From: Mongoliimonas terrestris
Lineage (GTDB): Bacteria; Pseudomonadota; Alphaproteobacteria; Rhizobiales; Pleomorphomonadaceae
Reading direction: 5' to 3'
DNA length: 64,000 bases
Assembly (NCBI RefSeq): GCF_001927285.1
Contig: NZ_MSIG01000014.1
Location: 1-64,000, forward strand
The position numbers were made by a program, and so were the translations under genes. The notes under the pieces were generated by a model. It saw nothing but the letters and a program-made list of their open reading frames with translations, had not been told where the DNA came from and did not search any database. How positions within the stretch are numbered: the stretch's first letter is position 1; the number at the start of each line of letters is the position of its first letter. Below, in pieces: positions 44,111 through 53,160 of this stretch.

Positions 44111-44755
44111 TCACCGGCCGGCCGCGCGCGGTCCGAACTTCTGGATCGCCTTGAACACCAGGTCGGGCAGGGTTTCGGCGTCGAGCTTGGATTTCAGGAT
44201 GGACGACACGTTCGCCACCGTCTTGTAGCTGACGCCCAATTCCTCGGCGATCTCCCCGTAGGAGCGCCCCTCCGCCAGAAGGGCGAGGATCTCCTGCTCC
44301 CGGCGCGTGAAATCCTTCAGGCCTGCGTTCTGGCCCGGATCGGGAGCAAGCGCCACCTGCATCGCCAGTTCGCCGGGAATGTAGCGCTGGCCGACGCGCA
44401 CCTTGTCGAACGCGAGGCGGATCTCCTCGGGCGAGGCGTCTTTGTGCACGTAGCCGGTCGCCCCGACGCTCAGCGCCTTGCGCACCACGGTCGGCTCCAC
44501 ATGCATGCTGAACACCAATATCGGCAGCGATTTGTCGACGATCCTGAGGCGGCGGATGTAGCCGAGGCCGGCGAGCGCCTTCTTGGCGATGCCGAGGTCT
44601 ACGATCATCACGTCCGGCCGCTCGCGGCGATAGAGCTGGAAAGCGTCCAGAAATGTGCGTGACGCCTTCACTTCGCAGGCCCCGCTCTCCTCGATGAGAC
44701 GACGGCACCCCTGGAGCACGATGGGATGATCGTCGACGATGATGACCTTTGTCAT
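44111..44755 (-). CDS. mxaX: MxaX, NarL-type response regulator
   Basis: 214-residue response regulator: receiver domain (KVIIVDDHPIVLQGCRRLIE, phosphoacceptor Asp in DVMIVDLGIAKKA) and C-terminal LuxR-type HTH (FTRREQEILALLAEGRSYGE, LGVSYKTVANVSSIL). It overlaps the histidine kinase gene by 4 bp. The divergent position next to mxaF matches moxX of Paracoccus, which is required for moxF expression. Name assigned by synteny. Confidence 0.83.
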   Translation of the reverse strand: MTKVIIVDDHPIVLQGCRRLIEESGACEVKASRTFLDAFQLYRRERPDVMIVDLGIAKKALAGLGYIRRLRIVDKSLPILVFSMHVEPTVVRKALSVGATGYVHKDASPEEIRLAFDKVRVGQRYIPGELAMQVALAPDPGQNAGLKDFTRREQEILALLAEGRSYGEIAEELGVSYKTVANVSSILKSKLDAETLPDLVFKAIQKFGPRAAGR

Positions 44756-46191
44756 GGAGTGGCTTCGGTGTCCTGGTGCTCGGCGACGTGCCGGTGTTCG
44801 ATCGGGATGCGGAGGTCGGCGAGCGTGATGCCGTCGCGCCGGACGGGCCGGTTCCAGACGCCGCCGAGCGCGCGCGCCCGGTCGGCGATCCCGGCGAAGC
44901 CGTAGCCGTGGCGGTCCGCCGCGTCCGCGCGCGGCCCCGATCCGTCGTCCGACACGCGGGCGACGAGGTCTCCGGCGCTTTCGCCGACCTCCACGTCGAT
45001 CCGCCGCGGCTGGCCGTGGCGTAGCGCGTTGACCACGCTCTCCTGGATGAAGCGGTAGACCGTGAGGTCCGCCGCCTCACCGTAGCTTGCCGGTCCGGTG
45101 CGGATGGTCAGGCCGATGGCGCAGGCGCCGTCGAGCCGGGTCAGGGTCGCGACCAGGTCCTCGACCAGTTCGGCCAGCGGCACCTCGCCAAGCGCCATCG
45201 GCCGCAGCGACGTGATCAGGCGCCGCATCCGCACCTGGATCGCCTGGGCGAGGTCGGCAAGATCGCCGGCCGGTCCGGCCACCGATTCCACGGTCCCGCT
45301 CGCCCGGGTTGCGGCCGACCGCAGGCCGAACAGGTAGGGTCCGATCTCGTCGTGGAGATCCTGGGCGATCTGGCGGCGCTCGTCGTCCTGCAGGGTGAGG
45401 AGGCGCCGGTTGAGGTCGCGGTTCTCCGCCTCGCGCAGGCTCAGCCGCTCGGCAAGGTCGTTGAACCGGTCCGCGATCGCCGCCAACTCGGGGATGCCGA
45501 GGTTCTCCAGGCGCACGTCCATGCGGCCGCCGTGCAGATGCTCCAGCCCGTCGGTGACCGCGCAGATGCGCCGGAACACTGTGTTGAGAAGCAGGACCGA
45601 GGCGCCCATCAGGAGGATGGTGAAGCCGATGGTCACCGGCATGATCAGGCGGAAGTCCTGCCAGACCTCCAGGATCTCGTCATGCGGCTCGCTCATCAGC
45701 ACCACGGTCGCGGCGCCGCCGTCCCGGAAGGCGAGGGGGATGTCGTCGCGCAGCCGCTCGATCGCCAGCAGGTTGAAGAACCAGGCCGGCGGTTCCTGCT
45801 CGTCGTCATCGTCGTCATCGCCGGCAAGGGTCGCCGGGCCGGGCGGCGCGATGACGCGGCCGGCCCCGTCCATCACCAGGGCGCGCACGTGGCGCGTCGC
45901 GCCGGACTGGAGGCCAAGCTCCTCAAGAAGGTCGTCGGGGGTGTCGGCCTCCTCCAGCGCCGCCTTCCGGGACGTCAGGTAGAGCGATGCGACCGCAAAG
46001 GAGGACGACACCTCCTCCTCGACCGCCACCCGGGCGTTCAGGATGATGGCTGCCGCGAGCGCCACCCAAAGCCCGATGCCGAAGGCCACGAAAGCGCCGA
46101 TCGCCCGTGCCCGGAAGGAGAGGCCGAGCCACGCCGTCCGGCGGTCCGGTGTCGCCGTCGTCGTCTGCGGCTGGGTTCCGCTGAGGCTCAC
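44752..46191 (-). CDS. mxaY: MxaY, membrane sensor histidine kinase
   Basis: 479-residue kinase: TM1 (residues 31-52), periplasmic sensor loop, TM2 (183-205), HAMP-like linker, HisKA_3 dimerisation with RRQIAQDLHDEIGPYLFG (phospho-His) and HATPase (VYRFIQESVVNALRHG, DDGSG). The sensor loop contains six consecutive Asp residues (125-130, then EQE). It starts at a GTG overlapping the lipoprotein stop. Synteny fits moxY/mxaY; in Methylotuvimicrobium MxaY takes part in the lanthanide switch. Confidence 0.83.
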   Translation of the reverse strand: MSLSGTQPQTTTATPDRRTAWLGLSFRARAIGAFVAFGIGLWVALAAAIILNARVAVEEEVSSSFAVASLYLTSRKAALEEADTPDDLLEELGLQSGATRHVRALVMDGAGRVIAPPGPATLAGDDDDDDEQEPPAWFFNLLAIERLRDDIPLAFRDGGAATVVLMSEPHDEILEVWQDFRLIMPVTIGFTILLMGASVLLLNTVFRRICAVTDGLEHLHGGRMDVRLENLGIPELAAIADRFNDLAERLSLREAENRDLNRRLLTLQDDERRQIAQDLHDEIGPYLFGLRSAATRASGTVESVAGPAGDLADLAQAIQVRMRRLITSLRPMALGEVPLAELVEDLVATLTRLDGACAIGLTIRTGPASYGEAADLTVYRFIQESVVNALRHGQPRRIDVEVGESAGDLVARVSDDGSGPRADAADRHGYGFAGIADRARALGGVWNRPVRRDGITLADLRIPIEHRHVAEHQDTEATP

Positions 46192-46724
46192 GGCATAGCC
46201 TCCTTGGCCTCGTCGACGATGGCCGCGACGGCGGCCGCATGGTCCCGGCCGCCCTGGCGCAGCACGATGTAGGCCTGCGCCCGCACGCCAAACCAGGACC
46301 GCTCGCCGCGGCGGTCCGCGAAAGCGAGGTCGGACAGCATGGCCTCGGGCAGGATCGCCTCGCCATGTTCCCGCGCCACGTCGGTCAGCTGCGCCGTCCG
46401 GTTGGCCAGCATGCGGCGGTTCTCGTGGAACCGGCTCTCCGCCAGGTCGAGAGCGGCCGTGACCTTCGGCAGGCGGGGATCGTCGCCGACGAAATCCCGG
46501 CCTGAGGAGCGTTCCACCAGCCAGTGCGCGGGCGAGCGGACGTCGTCGATGGTCAGCCAGTCCTTGGACGGCTCGCCCGCCCGGCGGGCGAGTTCGGTGG
46601 TGGCGCCCGATTGAGCCACCTCGACCGGCGCGTCGTCGCAGCCGGCAACGGCGAGCGGAAGGGCGAGCGGAAGCACGATCCGGACGAATGTCGACTTGGA
46701 TATAATTTGGCGCACGACAGCCAT
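46188..46724 (-). CDS. Lipoprotein of the mxaXY operon
   Basis: 178-residue protein with a lipobox (signal helix IVLPLALPLAVAGC, Cys 29). The mature part is mostly helical (LPKVTAALDLAESRFHENRR, AQAYIVLRQGGRDHAAAVAA). It stands where moxZ stands in Paracoccus, before the sensor kinase, and may be a periplasmic accessory or co-sensor for MxaY. I do not recognise a domain. Confidence 0.7.
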   Translation of the reverse strand: MAVVRQIISKSTFVRIVLPLALPLAVAGCDDAPVEVAQSGATTELARRAGEPSKDWLTIDDVRSPAHWLVERSSGRDFVGDDPRLPKVTAALDLAESRFHENRRMLANRTAQLTDVAREHGEAILPEAMLSDLAFADRRGERSWFGVRAQAYIVLRQGGRDHAAAVAAIVDEAKEAMP

Positions 46725-47099
46725 CCACGCAAAGCAAACAAGCCGCCGGTTCGCGTCCAGCGCTGGCGCAACTTACCATTTCCGGCAGGTGCGTCATCCA
46801 ATCGCGGTGAAGGTTACATAGATTTAATAAGACGATGGTGCGGTGCGGGAAAATGTTGTTGTTTCGTTGTTTTTGCCTTGAAAGCCCATTGCGGCAAATG
46901 TTGGACGGGAACTACTTCCCGACTTGGTGCGGGACTACTGCTCAAGACGCACGATGCTGTTCCACGCATGGTCGGCTTCGGAACACGACGCGGTCGCACA
47001 CGGCCGCAGCAAGAGGCGATCGCCGCACCGTGAGGTCGGCCGAAACCATAAAGCCGCCGTCGGTTCTGGGAAGAAACGGTCCACCAAGAGGGGGATACG
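46725..47099 (+). promoter_or_regulatory. mxaF promoter and 5' leader region
   Basis: A 375-bp gap between divergent operons with no gene. An AT-rich, T-tract-containing stretch (about 46815-46885) and the small palindrome TTGCGGCAA (46889-46897) lie in the expected promoter/operator zone. A leader of up to about 200 nt then precedes mxaF. I cannot assign -35/-10 boxes with confidence. Confidence 0.5.
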
Positions 47100-48989
47100 A
47101 TGGGTGCACTGAAATCATTCGCCACGGCGGCTTCGGTCGGGGCCTTCGTCGCCGCCGGCGTGACGCTGGCGACGCCGACCTATGCCAACGACAAGCTCGT
47201 CGAGCTGGCCAAGAGCCCGGAAAACTGGGTGATGACTGGGCGGGACTACAAGGCCCAGAACTACAGCACGATGACGCAGATCAACAAGGAGAACGTCAAG
47301 GACCTGCGCTCGGCCTGGTCCTTCTCCACGGGCGTCCTGCACGGCCATGAAGGCACGCCGCTCGTCGTCAACGGCGTGATGTACATCCACTCGCCGTTCC
47401 CGAACACGACCTACGCGATCAACCTCGACGATCCGGGCAAGATCATCTGGGAGCACAAGCCCAAGCAGGACCCGACCGCCCGCTCCGTCGCCTGCTGCGA
47501 CGTGGTCAACCGTGGTCTGGCCTACTGGCCGGGCGACGACGAGGTCGGCCCGCTCATCCTGAAGACGCAGCTCGACGGCCACATCGTGGCGCTGGACGCC
47601 GAGACCGGCGCCGAGCGCTGGAAGATGGAGAACTCCGACATCAAGGTCGGCTCCACGCTCACCATCGCCCCCTATGTGATCAAGGATGCCGTGCTGGTCG
47701 GCTCGTCCGGCGCCGAGCTCGGCGTGCGCGGCTACGTCACCTCCTACAACGTCAAGACCGGCGAGCAGAACTGGCGCGCCTACGCCACCGGTCCGGACGA
47801 GGAGATCCGCCTCGCCGACGACTTCAACGTGGCCAACCCGCACTACGGCCAGAAGGATCTCGGCCTCGCCACCTGGGAGGGCGATGCCTGGAAGATCGGC
47901 GGCGGCACAAACTGGGGCTGGTACGCCTACGACCCGGACGAGAACCTCTTCTACTACGGCTCGGGCAACCCGGCGCCGTGGAACGAGACCATGCGTCCGG
48001 GCGACAACAAGTGGACGATGACCATCTGGGGCCGCGATGGCGACACCGGCATGGCCAAGTTCGGCTACCAGAAGACCCCGCACGACGAGTGGGACTACGC
48101 CGGCGTCAACGTCATGATGCTCTCCGAGCAGAAGGACAAGGACGGCAAGACCCGGAAGCTTCTGACCCATCCGGATCGCAACGGCATCGTCTACACCCTC
48201 GACCGCACCAACGGCGACCTGATCTCGGCCGACAAGCTCGACGACACGGTCAACTGGGTGAAGGAAGTCCAGCTCGCGTCCGGCCTGCCGGTCCGCGATC
48301 CGGAGTTCGCCACCCGGATGGACCACAAGGCGCGCGACATCTGCCCGTCGGCCATGGGCTACCACAACCAGGGCCACGACAGCTACGATCCCGATCGCGA
48401 GCTGTTCTTCATGGGCATCAACCACATCTGCATGGACTGGGAACCGTTCATGCTGCCCTATCGGGCCGGCCAGTTCTTCGTCGGCGCGACGCTGTGGATG
48501 TACCCGGGCCCGAAGGGTGACCGCCAGAACTACCTCGGCCTCGGCCAAGTGAAGGCCTACAACGCCATCACCGGCGAGTACAAGTGGGAAGTCATGGAGC
48601 GCTTCTCCGCTTGGGGCGGCACCATGGCGACCGCTGGCGGCCTGACCTTCTACGGCACGCTCGACGGCTTCATCAAGGCCCGCGACAGCGACACCGGCGA
48701 ACTCCTGTGGAAGTACAAGATGCCGTCGGGCGCCATCGGTCACCCGATGACCTACGAGCATGACGGCGTCCAGTATGTGGCCATCTACTACGGCGTGGGC
48801 GGCTGGCCGGGCGTCGGCCTGGTGTTCGACCTGACCGACCCGACCGCCGGTCTCGGCGCGGTGGGCGCGTTCAAGGAACTCGCCAAGTACACCAAGATGG
48901 GCGGCGGCATCATGGTCTTCTCGCTGGACGGCAAGAGCCCGTACACCGAAGACATCAATGTCGGCGAGTGGAAGCCGACCAACGGCTGA
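47100..48989 (+). CDS. mxaF: MxaF, Ca-dependent methanol dehydrogenase large subunit
   Basis: 629-residue periplasmic PQQ enzyme oxidising methanol to formaldehyde. Cleavage after TPTYA gives a mature protein starting NDKLVEL, as in Methylorubrum. In mature numbering the adjacent Cys103-Cys104 (VACCDVV), catalytic Asp303 and Ala305 (HDEWDYAG) fall exactly in place. The Ala, where XoxF has Asp, marks it as the Ca-type MxaF. Tryptophan-docking propeller repeats run throughout. The start ATG 47100 has GAGGGGG upstream. First gene of the mxa operon. Confidence 0.97.
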   Translation: MGALKSFATAASVGAFVAAGVTLATPTYANDKLVELAKSPENWVMTGRDYKAQNYSTMTQINKENVKDLRSAWSFSTGVLHGHEGTPLVVNGVMYIHSPFPNTTYAINLDDPGKIIWEHKPKQDPTARSVACCDVVNRGLAYWPGDDEVGPLILKTQLDGHIVALDAETGAERWKMENSDIKVGSTLTIAPYVIKDAVLVGSSGAELGVRGYVTSYNVKTGEQNWRAYATGPDEEIRLADDFNVANPHYGQKDLGLATWEGDAWKIGGGTNWGWYAYDPDENLFYYGSGNPAPWNETMRPGDNKWTMTIWGRDGDTGMAKFGYQKTPHDEWDYAGVNVMMLSEQKDKDGKTRKLLTHPDRNGIVYTLDRTNGDLISADKLDDTVNWVKEVQLASGLPVRDPEFATRMDHKARDICPSAMGYHNQGHDSYDPDRELFFMGINHICMDWEPFMLPYRAGQFFVGATLWMYPGPKGDRQNYLGLGQVKAYNAITGEYKWEVMERFSAWGGTMATAGGLTFYGTLDGFIKARDSDTGELLWKYKMPSGAIGHPMTYEHDGVQYVAIYYGVGGWPGVGLVFDLTDPTAGLGAVGAFKELAKYTKMGGGIMVFSLDGKSPYTEDINVGEWKPTNG

Positions 48990-49005
48990 TCGCCATCCGG
49001 ACGAA

Positions 49006-49031
49006 GGGACCGCGCCGCGCGGCGCGGTCCC
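49006..49031 (+). terminator. Strong hairpin after mxaF
   Basis: GGGACCGCGCC pairs exactly with GGCGCGGTCCC around the loop GCGC, 16 bp after the mxaF stop. There is no T-run, so it is more likely an mRNA-stabilising or partial termination structure that sets mxaF above the downstream accessory genes. Confidence 0.6.
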
Positions 49032-49158
49032 GACCCGACCTGAAGGACGCTGTCCCCCCGGCCATGTTGCGCCCGGCCGGTGCGCCCTCACCCGACACCC
49101 TTCAACTCCGCGGGCCGCAGCCGAACGGCGCGCCCGTCTCTTCCAAGAGGGAATCGCC

Positions 49159-50004
49159 ATGTCCATCCGGACCGTCTCCAAGCGCGCGCTGCTCGCCGCC
49201 GTCGGCGCCCTGACGCTGACCGTCGCCGGTGCCCCGGCCAACGCTGCCGAACCGCTCCGCATCTGCGCCTCCACCAAGGAAGCCCCCTATTCGGACGCCG
49301 AGGCCGGCGGCTTCGAGAACCGGATCGCCGTGAAGCTCGCCGAGGCCATGGGCCGCGAGCCGCGGTTCGTCTTCTCCGACAAGTTCGCCATCTACATCGT
49401 CCGCGATCTCCTGGAGACCGGCGAGTGCGACGTGGTGCTCGGCGTCGACGCCGGCGACGCGCGGCTCGCCACCTCCATGCCGATCTACCGGACCGGCTAC
49501 GTCCTCGTCAGCCGCGAGGACAAGAACTTCACCAGCGGCGATTGGGAAGACATCCGCGACACCCGCTTCAGCCGCTTCGCCGTGCGCTTCTACACACCGG
49601 CCGAGACCATCCTGAAGTATACCGGCAAGTGGGAAGACAACGCGGCCTATCTCTACGGTCTGATCAACTTCAAATCCAACCGCAACACCTACAACCAGGT
49701 CGAGGCGTCGAAGCTCGTCACCGAGGTGGCGTCGGGCGAAGCCGACCTTGCCATCGCCTTCGCGCCGGATGTGGCCCGCTACGTGAAGTCCAGCAATGTG
49801 CCCGTGCGCATGACGCTGATCGAGAAGCCCATCACCCGGTCGGACGGCAAGATCATCCCGCTGCAGTACGACCAGGCGATCGGCGTGCGCAAGGACGATA
49901 CGGCCCTCCTTGAGGCCATCAACGCGGCCCTGCCCAAGATCCGCGGCGACATCGAGACCATCCTCGCCGATGAGGGCATTCCGCTCCTCCCGCCCAGCAG
50001 CTGA
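49159..50004 (+). CDS. mxaJ: MxaJ, methanol dehydrogenase accessory protein
   Basis: 281-residue periplasmic protein of the solute-binding fold (family 3) with signal peptide ending PANAA. Mature features are PLRICASTKEAPYSDAEAGG, GECDVVLGVDAGD and EADLAIAFAPDVARYVK. MxaJ interacts with MxaF during assembly. Synteny (mxaF-J-G-I) and length fit. Confidence 0.92.
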   Translation: MSIRTVSKRALLAAVGALTLTVAGAPANAAEPLRICASTKEAPYSDAEAGGFENRIAVKLAEAMGREPRFVFSDKFAIYIVRDLLETGECDVVLGVDAGDARLATSMPIYRTGYVLVSREDKNFTSGDWEDIRDTRFSRFAVRFYTPAETILKYTGKWEDNAAYLYGLINFKSNRNTYNQVEASKLVTEVASGEADLAIAFAPDVARYVKSSNVPVRMTLIEKPITRSDGKIIPLQYDQAIGVRKDDTALLEAINAALPKIRGDIETILADEGIPLLPPSS

Positions 50005-50032
50005 GATCCGTTTCTGTTGGAGTAGTCCAGAT

Positions 50033-50569
50033 ATGAAGTCCTGGTTCGTGAAGGCCGGTCTGGCGAGTGTCGTGACGTCGACCCTCGCCGTGACGGCAGC
50101 CGCTCAGATCCCCCTTTTCAACGTGGTCACCGGTGAGACGCTCGATCTCACCTATGCGCTGGAGGAGGGGCGCGATACCGACGCGGTCAAGACGTTCCTG
50201 TCCACAGGGGTGAACATCTACAACGAGAACCCCGAGTTCCTGCCCAAGGGCGAAGAGATCTACCTGATGGCCTGCTCGGGCTGTCACGGTCATCACGCCG
50301 AGGGCAAGATCGGGCCGGGCCTCAACGACAGCTACTGGACGTACACCGGCAACGACACCGACGAAGGTCTGTTCCGCACCGTGTTCGGCGGCGCCCAGGG
50401 TCAGATGGGGCCCCAGTACGGCCACCTGACCCTCGACGAGATGCTGCTCTCCATGGCCTGGGTCCGGCACATCTACACCGGCGATCCGAGCACGGCCACC
50501 TGGCTGACGCCGGAGCAGCGGACGACCTTCAAGCCCTATCCGAAGACCCATCCGGATCCCAACGGCTGA
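50033..50569 (+). CDS. mxaG: MxaG, cytochrome cL
   Basis: 178-residue periplasmic c-type cytochrome, the direct electron acceptor of methanol dehydrogenase. Signal peptide SVVTSTLAVTAAAQ, haem-binding CSGCH in LMACSGCHGHHAEGKIGPGL, likely Met ligand in the MGPQYGHLTLDEML region, and the cL-specific FNVVTGETLDL start. ATG 50033 follows GGAG. Confidence 0.95.
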   Translation: MKSWFVKAGLASVVTSTLAVTAAAQIPLFNVVTGETLDLTYALEEGRDTDAVKTFLSTGVNIYNENPEFLPKGEEIYLMACSGCHGHHAEGKIGPGLNDSYWTYTGNDTDEGLFRTVFGGAQGQMGPQYGHLTLDEMLLSMAWVRHIYTGDPSTATWLTPEQRTTFKPYPKTHPDPNG

Positions 50570-50588
50570 GCCGGATCGACGACCGCGA

Positions 50589-50705
50589 GGGGCCGCCCGG
50601 CCCCTTCGGCGGCGGGGCGGATGTCACCCCGCCATCTCCGGGAACGGTCGGGTCCACGCCCGACCGTCGCTCCGGACATGAAGGGCCGCGGACCGCCCGC
50701 GGTCC
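50589..50705 (+). promoter_or_regulatory. Cluster of hairpins between mxaG and mxaI
   Basis: Three stable stem-loops fill the 176-bp gap: 50589-50604 (GGGGCCG/CGGCCCC), 50644-50667 (ACGGTCGGG/CCCGACCGT) and 50690-50705 (GGACCGC/GCGGTCC). No gene lies here. They may stabilise the 3' end of the upstream mRNA or adjust mxaI dosage. Confidence 0.5.
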
Positions 50706-50745
50706 GAAGCCTGAAGAAGACGCATCGCCAAAGGAGGAAAAACCC

Positions 50746-51039
50746 ATGAGGATCGTCGCCACCGCCGTCGTCGCCGCCGTCATCGCCCTGTCGGGCGTCG
50801 CCACCGCGTCCGCCTACGACGGCACCAACTGCAAGGCGCCGGGCAACTGCTGGGAGCCGAAGCCCGGCTACCCGGACAAGGTCGAGGGGTCCAAGTACGA
50901 CCCGCAGCACGACCCGATGGAGCTGAACAAGCAGTCCGAGTCCATCAAGGCCATGGAGGAGCGCAACGCCCTTCGCGTCGCGCACTTCAAGAAGTCCGGC
51001 GAATTCGTCTACGACGTCAAGAAGATCCCGGCGCCCTGA
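50746..51039 (+). CDS. mxaI: MxaI, methanol dehydrogenase small subunit
   Basis: 97-residue precursor with signal peptide ending VATASA and a mature lysine-rich beta subunit (YDGTNCKAPGNCWEPKPGYP, RVAHFKKSGEFVYDVKK) with the conserved Cys pair. It wraps around MxaF in the alpha2beta2 enzyme. AAAGGAGG immediately upstream gives a very strong ribosome site. Its presence confirms the Mxa (not Xox) type of enzyme. Confidence 0.96.
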   Translation: MRIVATAVVAAVIALSGVATASAYDGTNCKAPGNCWEPKPGYPDKVEGSKYDPQHDPMELNKQSESIKAMEERNALRVAHFKKSGEFVYDVKKIPAP

Positions 51040-51050
51040 TTGCTCTTGCC

Positions 51051-51113
51051 GGTGGGGAGAGTGGCCCGGGTCTCCCTCGTCCCGGGCTGCGCGCGCAGCT
51101 CCCCGCCGGTTCG
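51051..51113 (+). terminator. Large hairpin between mxaI and mxaR
   Basis: CCGGTGGGGAG near 51051 pairs with CTCCCCGCCGG near 51113, enclosing an inner CCCGGG-type stem. It lies after mxaI and before the accessory genes mxaR-S-A-C-K-L. A partial terminator that separates structural from accessory gene expression is plausible. Confidence 0.5.
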
Positions 51114-51244
51114 CCGAGGACGGGTCGTCCGCGGACACGCAGGCATCAAGACCGTTTCCGTCTCTCCCTAGACCACACGAAACGCTCTGCCGCGCCCGCG
51201 GATGACCCGTTCCCGGTAACCGCTGTTCCAAGGTCGGAAAGCCC

Positions 51245-52279
51245 ATGCTCACGCCTGCTTCGACCCCCATCGATCTGGCCGCATGGCGGTCCCGGGCGCT
51301 CGCTTTCGAGCGCGCCGTGAAGACCGCCGTGCTCGGCCAGGACGGAGCCGTTCGCCTGATGACCATCGCGGTGCTCTGCCGTGGCCATGTGCTCCTGGAA
51401 GGCGACGTCGGCGTCGGCAAGACCACCCTGCTCAGGGCCGTGGCCCGGGCGCTCGGCGGCCCCTACGAGCGGATCGAAGGCACGGTCGACCTGATGCCGA
51501 ACGACGTGGTCTACGCCGCCTTCGTCGGCGAGGACGGCCGGCCGCGGGTGGAGCCCGGCCCCATGCTGCGCCACGGCGAGGACCTGTCCGTCTTCTTCTT
51601 CAACGAGATCAACCGGGCGCGGCCCGAGGTGCACGCGCTTCTCCTGCGCGCCATGGCCGAGCGCAGCCTCACCGCCTTCCGCCGCGAATGGAGCTTCCCG
51701 CACCTCCAGGTGTTCGCCGACCGCAACCGGGTGGAGCGCGAGGAGACGTTCGAACTGCCGGCCGCTGCCCGCGACCGCTTCTTCATGGAGATCGCCATCG
51801 CCGCGCCCGCCGAGCCGGAACTGCGCCGCCGGCTGGTGTTCGACAGTCGCTATCACGACACCGACCGGCTGGTGGAGACGGTGCCGGAGGCCGTGGTGGA
51901 CTTCCGTGGCCTTGCGGCGTTGGCCTCCGCCATCCAGGAGGCCGTGCACGCCGCCCCGGCGATCGAGACCTACGTGTTCGACCTTTGGGAGGCCCTCCGC
52001 GCGCCGGCCGGTGCCGGCCTTATCGTTCCGGGCGTCGCGATGGACCGGCTCGTCCAGGGCGGCGCGAGCCCGCGCGGCGTCTCCGCCCTGGTGCGGGCCT
52101 CCCGCGCCCACGCCTTCCTGGACGGTCGCGACTTCGTGGACCCGCGCGACGTGGCGGCCGTGTTCGGCCCCGTCATGGCCCACCGCATCTTCCTGTCCGC
52201 CGCCTACGAGAGCCGGCGCGACAGTGTCGTCCCGGCCCTCCTTGAGGCCGCCTTCGCCCACGTTCCCGTGCCGCGGTGA
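51245..52279 (+). CDS. mxaR: MxaR, MoxR-type AAA ATPase
   Basis: 344-residue AAA+ ATPase, the MoxR prototype: Walker A EGDVGVGKTTLL, Walker B FFFNEINRARPEV, sensor residues in FELPAAARDRFFM. In known methylotrophs it works with the VWA proteins MxaS, C and L to activate methanol dehydrogenase, most likely by Ca insertion. Followed by mxaS with an overlap or short gap. Confidence 0.93.
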   Translation: MLTPASTPIDLAAWRSRALAFERAVKTAVLGQDGAVRLMTIAVLCRGHVLLEGDVGVGKTTLLRAVARALGGPYERIEGTVDLMPNDVVYAAFVGEDGRPRVEPGPMLRHGEDLSVFFFNEINRARPEVHALLLRAMAERSLTAFRREWSFPHLQVFADRNRVEREETFELPAAARDRFFMEIAIAAPAEPELRRRLVFDSRYHDTDRLVETVPEAVVDFRGLAALASAIQEAVHAAPAIETYVFDLWEALRAPAGAGLIVPGVAMDRLVQGGASPRGVSALVRASRAHAFLDGRDFVDPRDVAAVFGPVMAHRIFLSAAYESRRDSVVPALLEAAFAHVPVPR

Positions 52280-52287
52280 GGGCCGTC

Positions 52288-53160
52288 ATGCCGGATCGCG
52301 ACCCGCTGGAAGCCTTCGCCGATCTGGATGTCCGGGCCCGCGGCCGGCTGTTCGCCGTGCGCCCAGGCCGGCACCGCAGCCGCGGCCTCGGCACCGGCGG
52401 CGCCTTCGCCACGCTCGTGTCGCTGCTCGACCATCCGGACCCGCGCCGCATCGACGTGCGGGCAAGCCTCGCCGATCCGTTCGAGACCGTCCTGGTCCGC
52501 CGTCATCGGCAGGCCGTGGCCGCCAAGGTGGTGGTGATCCTCGACACCTCCGGCTCCATGACCGCCACCGGCCGGGTCGACCGGTCGGCCGTCGCCCGCC
52601 TTCTCGTGGCGGGCTTCGCCCGCGCGGTGGAGCGCTCGTCCGACGCCTTTGGCCTCCTCACCGGCGCGGCGGACGGGGAGGCGGTCTGGCCGCCGGCACG
52701 CCGCCGCGGCCTTGCCGCGGCGGTGGCGGCGACGCTCGCCGGCACGACCTTTACCGGCGACGGGCTGGACCGCCTCGACGCCGCCATCGCGCGGCTCCCC
52801 GCCGGTCGTGCGGTCGTCTTCCTGGTGTCGGACTTCACCCAGCCGCTCGCCTGGCTTGCCGAACGCCTCGACCGCCTGGCCGGCCACGACGTGCGCCCCA
52901 TCGTTCTTCGCGACACCGCCCTGGAAGCTCCGGACCCGCGCTTCGGCCTCGTCGAACTCGCCGACCTGGAGCGGCGCCGGAAGCGGCTCGTCCTGATGCG
53001 CCCGAGCCTCGCCCGCCGCTGGCAGGAGGCCGCGGCGGCCCGGCGCGCCGCGCTCGGCGCCCTCTTCGACGATCACGACTGCGCGGCCTTCGACGTGGTC
53101 GACCAGATCGACGTGGAACGGCTGCTGGAAGCCCTGCTCGAAACCGGGGGGCGGGCATGA
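52288..53160 (+). CDS. mxaS: MxaS, DUF58/VWA protein
   Basis: 290-residue cytosolic protein of the DUF58 type (GRHRSRGLGTGGAFATLVSL; RRIDVRASLADPFETVLVRR) with a MIDAS motif (VVVILDTSGSMTATG). ATG 52288 has GAGG six bases upstream; an alternative GTG at 52276 overlaps the mxaR stop. Partner of the MoxR ATPase. Confidence 0.9.
   Translation: MPDRDPLEAFADLDVRARGRLFAVRPGRHRSRGLGTGGAFATLVSLLDHPDPRRIDVRASLADPFETVLVRRHRQAVAAKVVVILDTSGSMTATGRVDRSAVARLLVAGFARAVERSSDAFGLLTGAADGEAVWPPARRRGLAAAVAATLAGTTFTGDGLDRLDAAIARLPAGRAVVFLVSDFTQPLAWLAERLDRLAGHDVRPIVLRDTALEAPDPRFGLVELADLERRRKRLVLMRPSLARRWQEAAAARRAALGALFDDHDCAAFDVVDQIDVERLLEALLETGGRA

Noticed and set aside
47100..48989. Lanthanide-dependent XoxF
   Set aside because: Ala stands two residues after the catalytic Asp (WDYAG), and mxaI plus the whole mxa accessory set follows. 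This is Ca-type MxaF.
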